DNA of 64,000 bases from Halichondria panicea (lineage: Eukaryota > Porifera > Demospongiae > Suberitida > Halichondriidae). Shown in pieces: positions 12,701 through 23,290 of this stretch (position 1 is its first letter; the number at the start of each line of letters is the position of its first letter). The notes under the pieces are model-generated. The model did not search any database and was not told the origin of the DNA. It saw only the letters and a program-made list of their open reading frames with translations. Position numbers and translations under genes: made by a program. Location: NCBI RefSeq assembly GCF_963675165.1, contig NC_087387.1, forward strand, positions 6,358,058 to 6,422,057. Direction: 5' to 3'.

Positions 12701-13019
12701 TTTGGTGGTCGTGGTTTGGCGCTTATAATTATTATAGAGTGCTGCTTATAGAACGTGGAGTAGCTGTTTCCACGAGGCTATAGCTATCATATAAATTGTA
12801 CATTTATATATTATATAGCCTATAAATTAAAGACCGCATTATAATAATTATTACCTAAGCGCCAGCTATAATAGTAGAGTATAATTGTTGTGGACTATTG
12901 GCGCTTCTATTAGAGTGGCACTGTAATTAAGAAAGACGGGGCTCACCTCACACAATGCTTTCAACTTACACTAGCTTGTAATTATTACCTCTAAAGGCTG
13001 CTTTTTATCATGTGCATGC
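9757..13019. other. Gene-free region upstream of the NLR gene
   Basis: About 3.3 kb without a recognisable gene. It includes a palindromic MITE at 11019-11149 and a weaker inverted repeat at about 10221-10373 (ATAGCGGGTATAATTTTCG against CGAAAATAACTCGCTAT). A 5' exon or promoter of the NLR may lie at its right end, but I cannot place one. Confidence 0.5.
11019..11149. mobile_element. 131-bp MITE with CACTGTTTTG ends
   Basis: Left end CACTGTTTTGAAGGTGTCT and right end CCGCCAAAACAGTG are inverted, and TTTAGAAGCCC recurs inverted just inside. A partial relative occurs at about 19695-19742, in the last intron of the NLR gene. Target duplication not resolved. Confidence 0.6.
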
Positions 13020-16000
13020 ATGCATGTCATGAACAGGTTTGTAACTAGTCTCAAAGAAAAGTACATTCAGAGAGAGTTTGGAGAAGATGAAGAATGGCCA
13101 CCATCAGATAGAAGAGACAAACAAAGAAGACTTATCAAATTGCAATTAGTCGAGACTGATCAGATAGAGGGGTTTGGCCACAAGGGTCGTTCAAGTGGCA
13201 TCGAGACTGATCAGATAGAGGGGTTTGGCCACAAGGGTCGTTCAAGTGGCATCGAGACTGATCAGATAGAGGGGTTTGGCCACAAGGGTCGTTCAAGTGG
13301 CATCGAGACTGATCAGATAGAGGGGTTTGGCCACAAGGGTCGTTCGAGTGGCAATGGCAAGCAACCTAAAGATGACAAAGAAACACGCAAATCAATACTC
13401 CACACTGACCTGTTCAAGACTAGCAGGGACAACAAACCAGTCAGGAAGATTGTTGTGAAAGGCAATGCTGGGATTGGTAAAACCACACTGTGTACCATGC
13501 TGACTGAGGAGTGGGCAAAAGGCAAGATCCTGAAACAATTTGACTGTGTTCTGTTGCTACCACTGAGAAATAGCGACGTGTCATCGGCCACAAGCCTCCC
13601 TGAGCTGATTAAACTTTTCCATCTGAGTGAGAAGGTCCGCAAACCTCCAACAAAAAGGATGGAGGATAGAGAAGGAGAAGGCGTCCTCATTATAGCTGAT
13701 GGCTGGGACGAACTCAGTGAGGGTGCTCGAGCTAAGGACTCGTTTCTCTACAAACTTCTTCTTGGTTATGGTTGTTCTAAAGCCTCTGTTCTCCTCACAT
13801 CCAGACATTCTGCAGCAGCACCTTTTCACAAACTGTCTTCAGTGGACACTTTCATCGAGGTGGTGGGTTTTGATGAAGAAGATATCAAACAGTACATAGT
13901 TGAGGAATTCAAGCAAGATCCAGAGAAAGCTTCTTCTTTTATGGAGCAGCTTAAAAGCAATCCACTCATTCAGAGTTTGTGCTCTGTGCCACTTAATTGT
14001 GCGATTGTTTGTGACCTGTGGTGCGATTTACAGCAAACACTTCCAAGCACAATCACGAAACTATATGCTAGGATAACACTGTCTGTTGTGCTTCGTGACA
14101 TCAAGAAGAAATGTCCACAACTCTGTGTAAACTCGCTTGACATTCCCAAGGAACTTCAAAACGATTTCTGGCTGGTTTGCAAATTTGCTTTTGAATTTTT
14201 GGCTAAAGATCAAATAGTCTTCTCAGACAGTGAAGTTTCATCGTTTTCTCAAGATGGGAACTTTAACAAGAAAGCATTTTTCTTCGGTTTATTGCAATCA
14301 GCACATTCACATTTCCCTAGCCAACAAAACTCATTGACAACAGGTTATGGCTTGTCGTTTCACTTCGCTCATTTGACCATTCAGGAGTTTTTAGCTGCCC
14401 TTCATATCGTCACTTTATCTCAGAAAGAGAAAACAAAGATTTGCAACACTTATGCTGGAAACAATCGGTTTAATATGGTTTGGAGATTTGTGTTCGGTCT
14501 TCAGTCTAAAGAAGAGAAATATAGTAATAAAGCTGTCTCTTTAGGTGATGTGTTAGTTGATCAGGTTTTATTTGCACTACGGGACAAAGATATTTTACTA
14601 TGCCACTGCTCGTTTGAATCTCAGGATAAAGTTGTACACTATAAAGTGGCCAACAGAATTTGTGCCAAGTTTAGTTCTTGGTATGGATCAATCAGAAGTC
14701 CCCAAACTGCTCACGACAGTGTAGCTCTTTTGCACACTTTTAACCATATATCACATTGTTCGGTCAAGCTAAACTTTTCAGGGAGTCTTAATGAGGAACA
14801 GCTTCAGAAACTAGCTACTATCCTCATTGACAGAAAGTTGCAAGTAAAAAAATTAAGTCTCAATAACTGCAAGCTCACAAATGAATGTCTCACGACCTTC
14901 TTCAACAAGGCATCAGCTTCATTTCAGCATCTCGAGGAACTATCTCTAGATGGGAACCTTATCACAGGTATACCATTTTCACCCAGCAATAACACATTAA
15001 CTAGGCTTTCATTATCCAAGAATCCACTCTGGCAAAGTGGTGCCCAGTTACTAGAGAGTGTTGTATGCGCAGGTTCACTAGTAAAACTTGAGCGTCTGTG
15101 TCTATCTAGTGCACTGACAAATGACAGAGACATTATCGATGCCAAAGTGTTAGCCACACTTCTTCAAGCATTAGTTACACACTGTCCTCATCTGGATGAC
15201 CTTGATCTCTCTAAGAACAATATTGGTGTACCTGGAGCTAGTGCAATAGGAGAGGCCTTTGTACAACTTGCTACCAATAGGAAGGAGTTAAAGCTGAACT
15301 TAAGTGAGACTAATCTCGACAGTGAAGCAGCGACAGTATTTTCTGACAAAGTTTTGACTTCTTTAGGGAATGTGTCAAATCCACTCTCTTGTGAAATCAA
15401 TTTGCGTGTTGATAACAATCCACTTGGACACGGCGGCTCGTCAGCCATCTTTAGAATGCTCTCTAATGAAAACTGTCCAGTAACAAGACTTAATCTGGAC
15501 CACATGCAGTCAACCAGGGCATAGTAACGGCAACCGATTTTGGTGAAATTAAATCTCCAACATTTCCTGGTCGATGTAGCAAATTGATATTTTCGAAACA
15601 ACAAACCAAGCGGTGACATTCATGTAGCTTGCTTGACAATGGCTATTAAATCCGCCATATTCGGTGATCTTGAATGGTTGCAACTATCAAATACCCTTCC
15701 TGACAATGTTGAGGAGAATGGAAGACTACTGACTGAACTCTTACCATCCATTGCCTCTCACTGTCTTAATCTGAATGACATTGATCTCTCTGAGAACAAT
15801 CTTGGTGTACCTGGAGCTAGTGCAATAGGAGAGGCCTTTGTAAGACTTGTTACCAATAGGAAGGAGTTGAAGCTGAACTTAAGTGAGACTAATCTCGACA
15901 GTGAAGCAGCGACAGTATTTTCTGACAAAGTTTTGTCTTCTTTAGGGAATGTGTCAAATCCACTCTCTTGTGAAATCAATTTGCGTGTTGATAACAATCC

Positions 16001-19000
16001 ACTTGGACACAGTGGTTTGTCAGCCATCTTTAGAATGCTCTCTAATGAAAACTGTCCAGTAACAAGACTTGATCTGGACCACACACATGCAGTCAACCAG
16101 GGCCTAATAACGGCAACCGATTTTGAAACTCTAACATTTCCTGGTAAATGTAGCAAATTGAAAAGGATTTCATTTCAAAACAACAAACCAAGCGGGGACA
16201 CTCATGTAGCTTGCTTGACAATGGCTATTAAAGCCAAAATTTTTGGTAATCTTGAGAGGATGCAACTATCAAATACCCTCCTTGACAATGTTGAGGAGAA
16301 TGGAAGACTACTGACTGAACTCTTACCATCCATTGCCTCTCACTGTCCTAATCTGAATGACATTGATCTCTCTGAGAACAATCTTGGTGTACCTGGAGCT
16401 AGTGCAATAGGAGAGGCCTTTGTAAGACTTGCTACCAATAGGAAGGAGTTGGAGCTGAACTTAAGTGAGACTAATCTCGACAGCGAAGCAGTAAAAACAT
16501 TATCTGACAAAGTGTTAGCTTCTTTAGAGGATGTTTCAAACCTTCTCTCTTGTGAAATTGAGTTGAGTATTGATAACAATCCACTTGGACACAGTGGTTT
16601 GTCAGCCATCTTTAGAATGCTCTCTAATGAAAACTGTCCAGTAACAGAAATTGATCTGGACCACACACATGCAGTCAACCAGGGCCTAATAACGGCAACC
16701 GATTTTGAAACTCTAACATTTCCTGGTAAATGTAGCAAATTGAAAAGGATTTCATTTCAAAACAACAAACCAAGCGGGGACACTCATGTAGCTTGCTTGA
16801 CAATGGCTATTAAAGCCAACATTTTTGGTAATCTTGAGAGGATGCAACTATCAAATACCCTCCCTGACAATGTTGAGGAGAATGGAAGACTACTGACTGA
16901 ACTCTTACCATCCATTGCCTCTCACTGTCCTAATCTGAATGACATTGATCTCTCTGAGAACAATCTTGGTGTACCTGGAGCTAGTGCAATAGGAGAGGCC
17001 TTTGTAAGACTTGCTACTAATAGGAAGGAGTTAAAACTGAACTTAAGGAAGACTAGTCTCGACAGCAAAGCAGTGAAAGCATTTTCTGATAATGTTTTGG
17101 CTTCTTTAGGGAATATGTCAAATCCACTCTCTTGTGAAATCAATTTGCGTATTGATAACAACCCACTTGGACACAGCGGCTTGTCAGCCATCTTTAGAAT
17201 GCTCTCTAATGAAAACTATCCAGTAACAAGACTTAATCTGGACTACACACATGCAGTCAACCAAGGCCTAATAACGACAACCGATTTTGATGAAATTGAA
17301 AATCAAACATTTCTTGGTCAATGTAACAAATTGAAAAGGCTATCATTTCGAAACAACAAACAAAGCGGGGACACTCATGTAGCTTGCTTGACAATGGCTA
17401 TTAAATCCAACATTTTCGGTAATCTTGAGAGGATGCAACTATCAAATACCCTCCCTGACAATGTTGAGGAGAATGGAAGACTACTGACTGAACTCTTACC
17501 ATCCATTGCCTCTCACTGTCCTAATCTGAATGACCTTGATCTCTCTGAGAACAATCTTGGTGTACCTGGAGCTAGTGCAATAGGAGAGGCCTTTGTAAGA
17601 CTTGCTACTAATAGGAAGGAGTTGGAGCTGAACTTAAGTAAGACTAATCTCGACAGTGAAGCAGCAAAAACATTATCTGACAAAGTGTTGGTTTCTTTAG
17701 AAGATGTTTCAAACCTTCTCTCCTGTGAAATTAATTTGAGTATTGATAACAATCCACTTGGACACAGTGGTTTGTCAGCCATCTTTAGAATGCTCTCTAA
17801 TGAAAACTGTCCAGTAACAAGACTTCATCTGGAATCAACTATTCACACTTCCATTACTGACCTCAGTTTGAATAATTCTTTAGAATCTCTTAACAGCACT
17901 ACAGTAAGTCTCGGTCTTCGTCGAAATTTGCTTCATGGCAAGAACATGTTCATACTAGCTGATTGTATTCAGTGCTGCCTGTCACTGGAGAAGCTGGATT
18001 GTGATAAGTGTCGAATTACTTCAAACGATATATTTACATTATTGTCACACCTAAAATTCCACGATATTCAACTAAAGTGTTTAAAACGGTGGGACCTTCA
18101 AGACAACAGCATCGATGATGACGCAGTGAATACTCTTATTACGTATTTGCCTTCAGTGTTTCCATGCATTGAGGATATTGATCTAGATGATAATCTCGTG
18201 AGTACAGAGACAGTGAAGAAACTTGATGAGTTTTTGAAGGTAAGGCCACAGCAAGTGTATTGTATGAAAAGGATGCATCAAGTTTTGAGCAAGGCATCAT
18301 TATTATAGCACAGAGTCCTTTTAATGTTTGGTATAACGTACACTACACATAATTTTATAATTGGCACTCTAGATGATAGTTTATGCAATGTAAGGTGGGT
18401 TGCGTACTTGATTTGTGAAGCTTCGCCACTACTTCAGAAAATGTTGACGAAATAAGTTGTTATTTTTGTTGTTATAAAATTTATAACGAAGCTTTGCGAA
18501 ATTGTGATTGTGCCGAAGCTTCACAACTTTTTTTTACCAAGGCAAGATACTACTTAGTGTGAGGCTCATCCCTATACCCTTCAGTCAGAGCTCCTGAACA
18601 TTCTAGCTATACATTGATCCTGCATGCATGCACACACTTTCATCACACTGAGATGGCTGGGTTACTATAACTATATAATTATATAATTATGTAATAATAG
18701 GAGAGAAACACGACTGAAGATGAGGAGTTTGATTCCACTAGTTCTGAATCAACAACACCTGATGATGCAAGTGACTCTCTGCCAGAGGTAAGTACTTACA
18801 TTGTCTGAGTGTATGACCTGCTGTATCATGCATGATGTTAATTCTTGTTACAACGATGATTGCCAATTGCATGTGTCAATTTGCATTCAATTGTACTGTC
18901 ATACCCTTTTTGATCTAAAAGTCGTAAAATGCATGCGTTCACTGATGCATGGATGTAATAATTATACATGTCTCCTTGCAATCACAGCACACTAGTACTG

Positions 19001-20134
19001 ATTCTATTAGTGAGGATACGGACTTTAAAGCTACTGATGAAGATCTGAATGCACTAAAGGAGGATAGGTCCCCTACAGCTAGTCAGGATTCCACAGCTGC
19101 TACTGATATTTCCAATTTAACCAGCCAAAAACAACAGCTACAAAGTAAGCAGTTTGCATGTTGTTATATATAATGTAGTTGAATCATTGTTTTAAAAATA
19201 ATTACGTCCTATTTATGCATGCAGCAGACTCGTTATCTTTTCCTTCGCAAGGTTTGCCTATTGAAACAGTAAAGAGAGACGCTGAAGTCACTAACGAGCA
19301 GCTTGACACAACAGTAGAAGAAACACACCTCTCTGAAATGTCGTCACAATCTGACAGCATCCATAACGACTATCTTATGGAGCAAGGCCTCTCATCTGGA
19401 CAACAATGTGACGTGAGGAGTCATGCATTCGTACCCGGCACTCAGGCTGCTGATCATGATGTCATGAACGCTCCTGAGGTGTCTCACACACTAAAAGAAG
19501 TACCTAATAACAGTAGGTTGATACTCAAAGCATATTAGTTAATGCTATTTTGCATCATCATCAAAAAAATAATTGTGTGCTCCACAAACATTACAAGGCA
19601 GCTGCTTATTAATTATCCTGGAAACTTTTCTGGGCAATTTTCATTATTCTATATAATACAGCAGACACTCTGCATGGTGCTTTAATTTTACTAGTTAGAC
19701 ACTGTTTTTGAGGTGTCTATATGAGATTTATAGAAGCCCAAAGGCACACGTGTGATGTTAATTATTGGCTTGCTGTCCTATTATCAGGCCTGACCATTGA
19801 AGCACTAAAGAGGGAAACTAATATCACTGACGAGCAGCTTGACACAAGAGTAGAAGAATTAGACCTTCCCAAATTATCTTCATATTTCGACAACACTAAT
19901 GACTATGTTGAAATACTGGGGCTCTCACCTGGACAGCAAACTGATGTCATTGAAGAGAAGGCTAGAACAGCATTGAATCGAACACATGCTGGAATAAAGC
20001 TGGCTCTGAAATATTGGCTGAATAGAGTTCTTTCAGAGGGTACCTTCAGAGCTCTGCTACTCATTATACTCTCCCTGGACAAAGGAGACGTTGCTATCAA
20101 GGTGGCACAGTATTTGTCAGCCAAAGGTGCGTGA
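13020..20134 (+). CDS. NLR-type receptor: NACHT, leucine-rich modules, C-terminal DEATH domain
   Basis: Exons by splice consensus and phase: 13020-18239, 18701-18787, 18988-19144, 19225-19512, 19788-20134. It is a predicted cytoplasmic immune or stress sensor that oligomerises on ATP binding. Residues 1-45 include a basic lead with EEWPPSD, followed by four 17-residue repeats. The NACHT has Walker A GNAGIGKTT (from about residue 148) and Walker B LIIADGWDEL (about 222-232). Ribonuclease-inhibitor-type LRRs fill roughly residues 580-1740. The donor AAG|GTAAGG at 18240 lies before the stop at 18308, and every downstream junction keeps phase. The 3' exons give an acidic Ser/Thr-rich linker, a degenerate DEATH-like copy and a DEATH domain. 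In one LRR module (15491-15590) two deletions of 4 and 8 bp leave a shifted stretch with three stops, so the allele may be dead, or a short intron may be spliced there. A further 5' exon is possible, because CATGAACAG precedes the conserved block. Confidence 0.85.
13152..13355 (+). repeat. Four tandem 51-bp units coding ETDQIEGFGHKGRSSGI
   Basis: Units start at 13152, 13203, 13254 and 13305 and are almost identical; the last ends in GTGGCAAT. They sit between the N-terminal block and the NACHT, and 51 bp keeps frame, so copy number can vary without breaking the protein. The near-identity suggests recent expansion. Confidence 0.95.
15170..17830 (+). repeat. Near-identical LRR modules of 582/591 bp
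   Basis: The segment starting around LLPSIASHCPNLNDIDLSEN recurs at spacings of about 582, 582 and 591 bp from 15747 on, with a related partial unit from about 15170. Each unit codes 194 or 197 residues, about seven LRRs. Lengths are multiples of 3 except in the first unit, where two small deletions sum to 12 bp. Differences cluster in a few positions such as DLDHT against EIDLD. Confidence 0.95.
15491..15600 (+). other. Frame-disrupted stretch inside the NLR LRR region
   Basis: Against the other modules, GACCACACACATGC has become GACCACATGC (4 bp lost), and AAATTGAAAAGGATTTCATT has lost 8 bp nearby. Between the two, the main frame reads TAG (15522-15524), TAA and TGA; after the second deletion it is restored. 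A GTAACG donor just after the TAG and an ACCAAG acceptor near 15612 would excise it in frame, but neither is a strong site. Confidence 0.8.
18240..18700. other. Intron 1 of the NLR gene (alternative short 3' end inside)
   Basis: Reading through the donor gives a stop at 18306-18308, so a short isoform ending in KASLL without the DEATH domain is possible. The intron holds an inverted repeat (TTGTGAAGCTTCG near 18411 and CGAAGCTTCACAA near 18517), probably a small palindromic element. Confidence 0.6.
19788..20134 (+). other. DEATH-domain exon (C-terminus of the NLR)
   Basis: The exon codes SLTIEALKRETNITDEQLDT, then LPKLSSYFDN, YVEILGLSPGQQTDV and the helix ALLLIILSLDKGDVAIKVAQ, the helix pattern of sponge and cnidarian DEATH domains that recruit adaptors or caspases. 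The previous exon (19225-19512) carries a related but truncated copy (GLPIETVKRDAEVTNEQLDT, GLSSGQQCDV), so exon duplication is likely. The acceptor TTATCAG|GC keeps phase 1 from the donor at 19513. Confidence 0.85.
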
Positions 20135-20357
20135 GTGGGTACATTATGCATGTTAATTATACCTTATTGTCTATTATAAACAGTGAACCTCACTATTCCG
20201 GACCCCTTTTAAATCCCGACAAAAATAGCAAACTGAAAAAGAGGAGGGGCTGTCAGTAGAATAGAGTACTGCGCATGCGCAATGTAAATTGCTTAGCTGA
20301 ATCAGCAATAATTTTATTGCTAAGAAAACGAAGAGAGCTCACAAGACTCACTGTATT

Positions 20358-21114
20358 CATAGATTGAAAAGGAAGGGGATTGGAAACGAAAATGTTTGCG
20401 TGAAACACTCCGCGTTATAGGGCGTGGCTAAAACTACAAAGGGATTATTTTATAGTCAGCATGCTCATTACCTGTCTTGGCTGCCATACAATGTGCTGTA
20501 CATAGAAATGGTGAAATTGATCACTTTTAATGTTGAATATACTAAAAAGTAAAGAGAATATAGCTCTAAAAGGTCGACTAAGCAACGCAACCACTATCAC
20601 TAAATAAATAAATGCTATAAAAGAAGGAATAGCCCTTACTATGAAGTCGTGAGAGGTCAAGGCCCGTGGTGTGTCTAAAAGTATACTAAAGCAGTTTGAA
20701 GGACTATACTGCAAACGTTTATGAACAGTAAAGCTTATCCATGGCATGAAACCATTCTATATAGCACTTAGATACATAATAACCAAGTCAAGCAATGTAT
20801 TTTGCTGTTTAGGCTTCGCAGCAGGGAAAGAGAAAAGTTGACATGGAGTAATTCAAGCTATACTCAACAAAAACTAAAAACAGAGTAAAGACAGCGGACT
20901 TAGACAAGTTAGAGCTTGTCAGTGGTGTAAACTTACTTCTCTAGAGTAACCTCCCAGCCTCTGAGTGATCGCTAGTGGATAGGAGAGCTAGAAACACAAC
21001 CAGAGTACGGTCAAAACAAAAATAATCGCGAGCGCGAAATCATAACGCGGAGTGTTTCAACCATTTACACAGGGAGGCCTGGTCGTTTCCAATCCCCTTC
21101 CTTTTCAATCTATG
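20358..21114. mobile_element. 757-bp CATAGAT-family TIR element, 7-bp target duplication
   Basis: The two ends carry a perfect 32-bp inverted repeat starting CATAGATTGAAAAGGAAGGG. The flanks are an exact 7-bp direct repeat CTGTATT (20351-20357 and 21115-21121). No transposase motif is seen. Relatives with the same CATAGAT start lie at 39736, 42933 and 51876. The superfamily is uncertain; P-like and hAT-like elements have similar target sizes. Confidence 0.9.
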
Positions 21115-21259
21115 CTGTATTGGAGCGAAAGTTGAGATAAAGACTATTGTAGCTAGCAGCTTCCCTTCTGGCCACAGTGATATCATGTACAAAAGTGTCT
21201 TCGTTAATGATATTCATAATCAATTATAATGACATCTGTTAATCCGGAAATTTCATGTA

Positions 21260-22112
21260 CAGTAGACTCTCGTTAATCCGGTCACCCTTGGGACTATGCA
21301 GCTTGGCCGGAATATGGAGGTGGCTGCAGCTCAGGAAATAGCCGCGGCTTAAAAATGACCTTACCTCAAATCTAATGACTACTTTTGCGGTTCTTGTCTC
21401 GAGGATAATGTAGGATAATGAATCATTCTGTTCTCTATTTAAGTGTAATCCAATTTTATCTGTTAAACCGCACCCAAAACGTCATATCCGGCCGTAATAT
21501 GTGACAGGCTCTGGGAAAACCAGACTATTGGAGCAGAATTTAGTATTGAGCTACAGCTAAATTTATGCCTACAGTATAAAATCTCAAATAAAATAAATGT
21601 TATTGGTGTATAAGTATCTATAGTCCTTCTACTACCTCTCTGTAAAATCTGATGCTCTAAATCCAAATCTTTCCATTAAAACGCTTTGTCCAAACTTTCG
21701 CTATCACCTTATTTTTCCTAATTGAGCAATCTTTGAGAGGCGTTTTTCTCGATACTACATTTACGGCTTCGAGTTTCTAACGCGCATGACTCGGGTATGA
21801 ACTAGGTATATGTGAACACTAAGCATATCATTGTGTAGGCGATGCTCTGCTCTATCATTTGGTATATTAATCACCAAAATTTTAGCCTGCTCCAATAGTC
21901 TGGTTTTCCCAGAGCCTGTCACAATATACGTATAAATGAAAACCTTGTTTGGGACAGCCAGCACTGGCCGGTAAACGGAATAGCGAGTGGCCGTACTTCA
22001 GGGTGAGTTTTGTGCAGTAAACATAATTATAGCTAGCATTCCGTGCCAAGCCAAATGGCCGGTATATCGAGGTGGCCGTACTTCAGAGAGCCGGAATAGC
22101 GAGAGTCTACTG
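21260..22112. mobile_element. 853-bp pogo-like element with TA duplication
   Basis: The ends are CAGTAGACTCTCGTTAATCC and its inverted match GGAATAGCGAGAGTCTACTG, flanked by TA on both sides (21258-21259 and 22113-22114). A 422-bp MITE is nested in it. The same family forms the large nest at 56220-63258. Confidence 0.85.
21501..21922. mobile_element. 422-bp MITE nested in the pogo-like element
   Basis: Near-perfect inverted ends of about 35 bp start GTGACAGGCTCTGGGAAAAC. A 5-bp direct repeat AATAT flanks it (21496-21500 and 21923-21927). The related element at 58390-58437 shows the unoccupied site TATTACGGCCGG. Confidence 0.85.
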
Positions 22113-22163
22113 TATTCGGATGGGGTCTGGTCCCGCTCTATTCGGATTAGCGAGGTTCTACTG

Positions 22164-22835
22164 TACTAATTTTAGCGAATTTTAGCGAATTTGTAATTCA
22201 ACGCTAAATCAAGTACGCGCTGATAATAACGCAATTATGAATCTCATAAAAAAAAATGTTTTCTTCTTTTTTTTCTGATTGTAATGTACTTTTGAGAGTA
22301 TGTTAGCCCTTTTTTTACATCTGTATCTGACTTCAACTTTCCTAAAACTCATACTTGTACATCTTTTGAGATATTATTGTGGTAATGAATTTGCCAAATA
22401 TCCGCCAAAATTAGTATCCTAAAAACAGAGAAAAATCTGAAAACGCTAAAATTACTACCCGTCTATATAATAGTAACATTAAGGTATACTATTTAGAACA
22501 CACCGCCAAGATTAAGTATTTTAATGTATGTGAGCATACAACTTATAAAGCATGCACACCTTCAGTGTGGATTAAGAAGCATGCATTATACTTTTAGATA
22601 TTAAGCTGATTGGCTGAAGATCATGTGATGAGCACTAGTTTTAGTGCTATATATAATATAGTTATACATCACTTGCATGCCATGCAGGTACAAAAACATT
22701 AGACTAAGTAACTCTAGAGCACTAAAGTGCAGAACCTTCGGCGTTAGTTTGGGTTGTATAACGCTTCATAATCAAATAGCAGCTCAGAGCTCAGGGTTTT
22801 CTGCCGAGGTAAATATAAACACTGTATGAGATTAT
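22164..22835. other. Gene-free stretch
   Basis: AT-rich spacer with T-runs. No gene or clear element recognised. Confidence 0.5.
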
Positions 22836-23290
22836 ACATGCAGATTGCTGTACTATACACTCCCTTGTAACACAGAGAGTCCCCCTGTATGACATTATAC
22901 ATACAGATTGCTGTACTATAAACTAGCTCCCTTGTAACACAGAGAGTCCCCCTGTATGACATTATACGTGCAGATTGCTGTACTATACACTCCCTTGTAA
23001 CACAGAGAGTCCCCCTGTATGACATTATACGTGCAGATTGCTGTACTATACACTCCCTTGTAACACAGAGAGTCCCCCTGTATGACATTATACATGCAGA
23101 TTGCTGTACTATACACTCCCTTGTAACACAGAGAGTCCCCCTGTATGTACATTATATATACATGCAGATTGCTGTACTATACACTCCCTTGTAACACAGA
23201 GAGTCCCCCTGTATGTACATTATATACATGCAGATTGCTGTACTATACACTCCCTTGTAACACAGAGAGTCCCCCTGTATGTACATTATG
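22836..23290. repeat. 63-68 bp minisatellite, seven copies
   Basis: The core CAGATTGCTGTACTATA recurs at 22841, 22904, 22971, 23034, 23097, 23165 and 23231; each unit also contains CCCTTGTAACACAGAGAGTC. Unit length varies by a few bases in an ATTATA stretch. The units are contiguous, so it is not a CRISPR array. Confidence 0.95.

Larger units (their letters stand above)
20181..22163. mobile_element. Decayed pogo/Tigger-like element hosting two later insertions
   Basis: Left end CAGTGAACCTCACTATTCCG and right end, read inward, CAGTAGAACCTCGCTAATCCG resemble pogo-class termini. The right flank is TA; the left TA is not preserved. Elements at 20358-21114 and 21260-22112 are nested within it. 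No transposase is readable. Confidence 0.6.

Noticed and set aside
15758-17782. Four repeated minus-strand frames of 89-132 codons
   Set aside because: They are antisense shadows of the LRR modules, repeated because the modules repeat.
18701-20134. A separate DEATH-domain gene downstream of the NLR
   Set aside because: The first exon has no start codon, and every junction is in phase with the NLR donor at 18240. A separate gene remains possible but is the weaker model.
20445-20747. 100-codon minus-strand frame inside the CATAGAT element
   Set aside because: Does not resemble a transposase; likely chance in a noncoding element.
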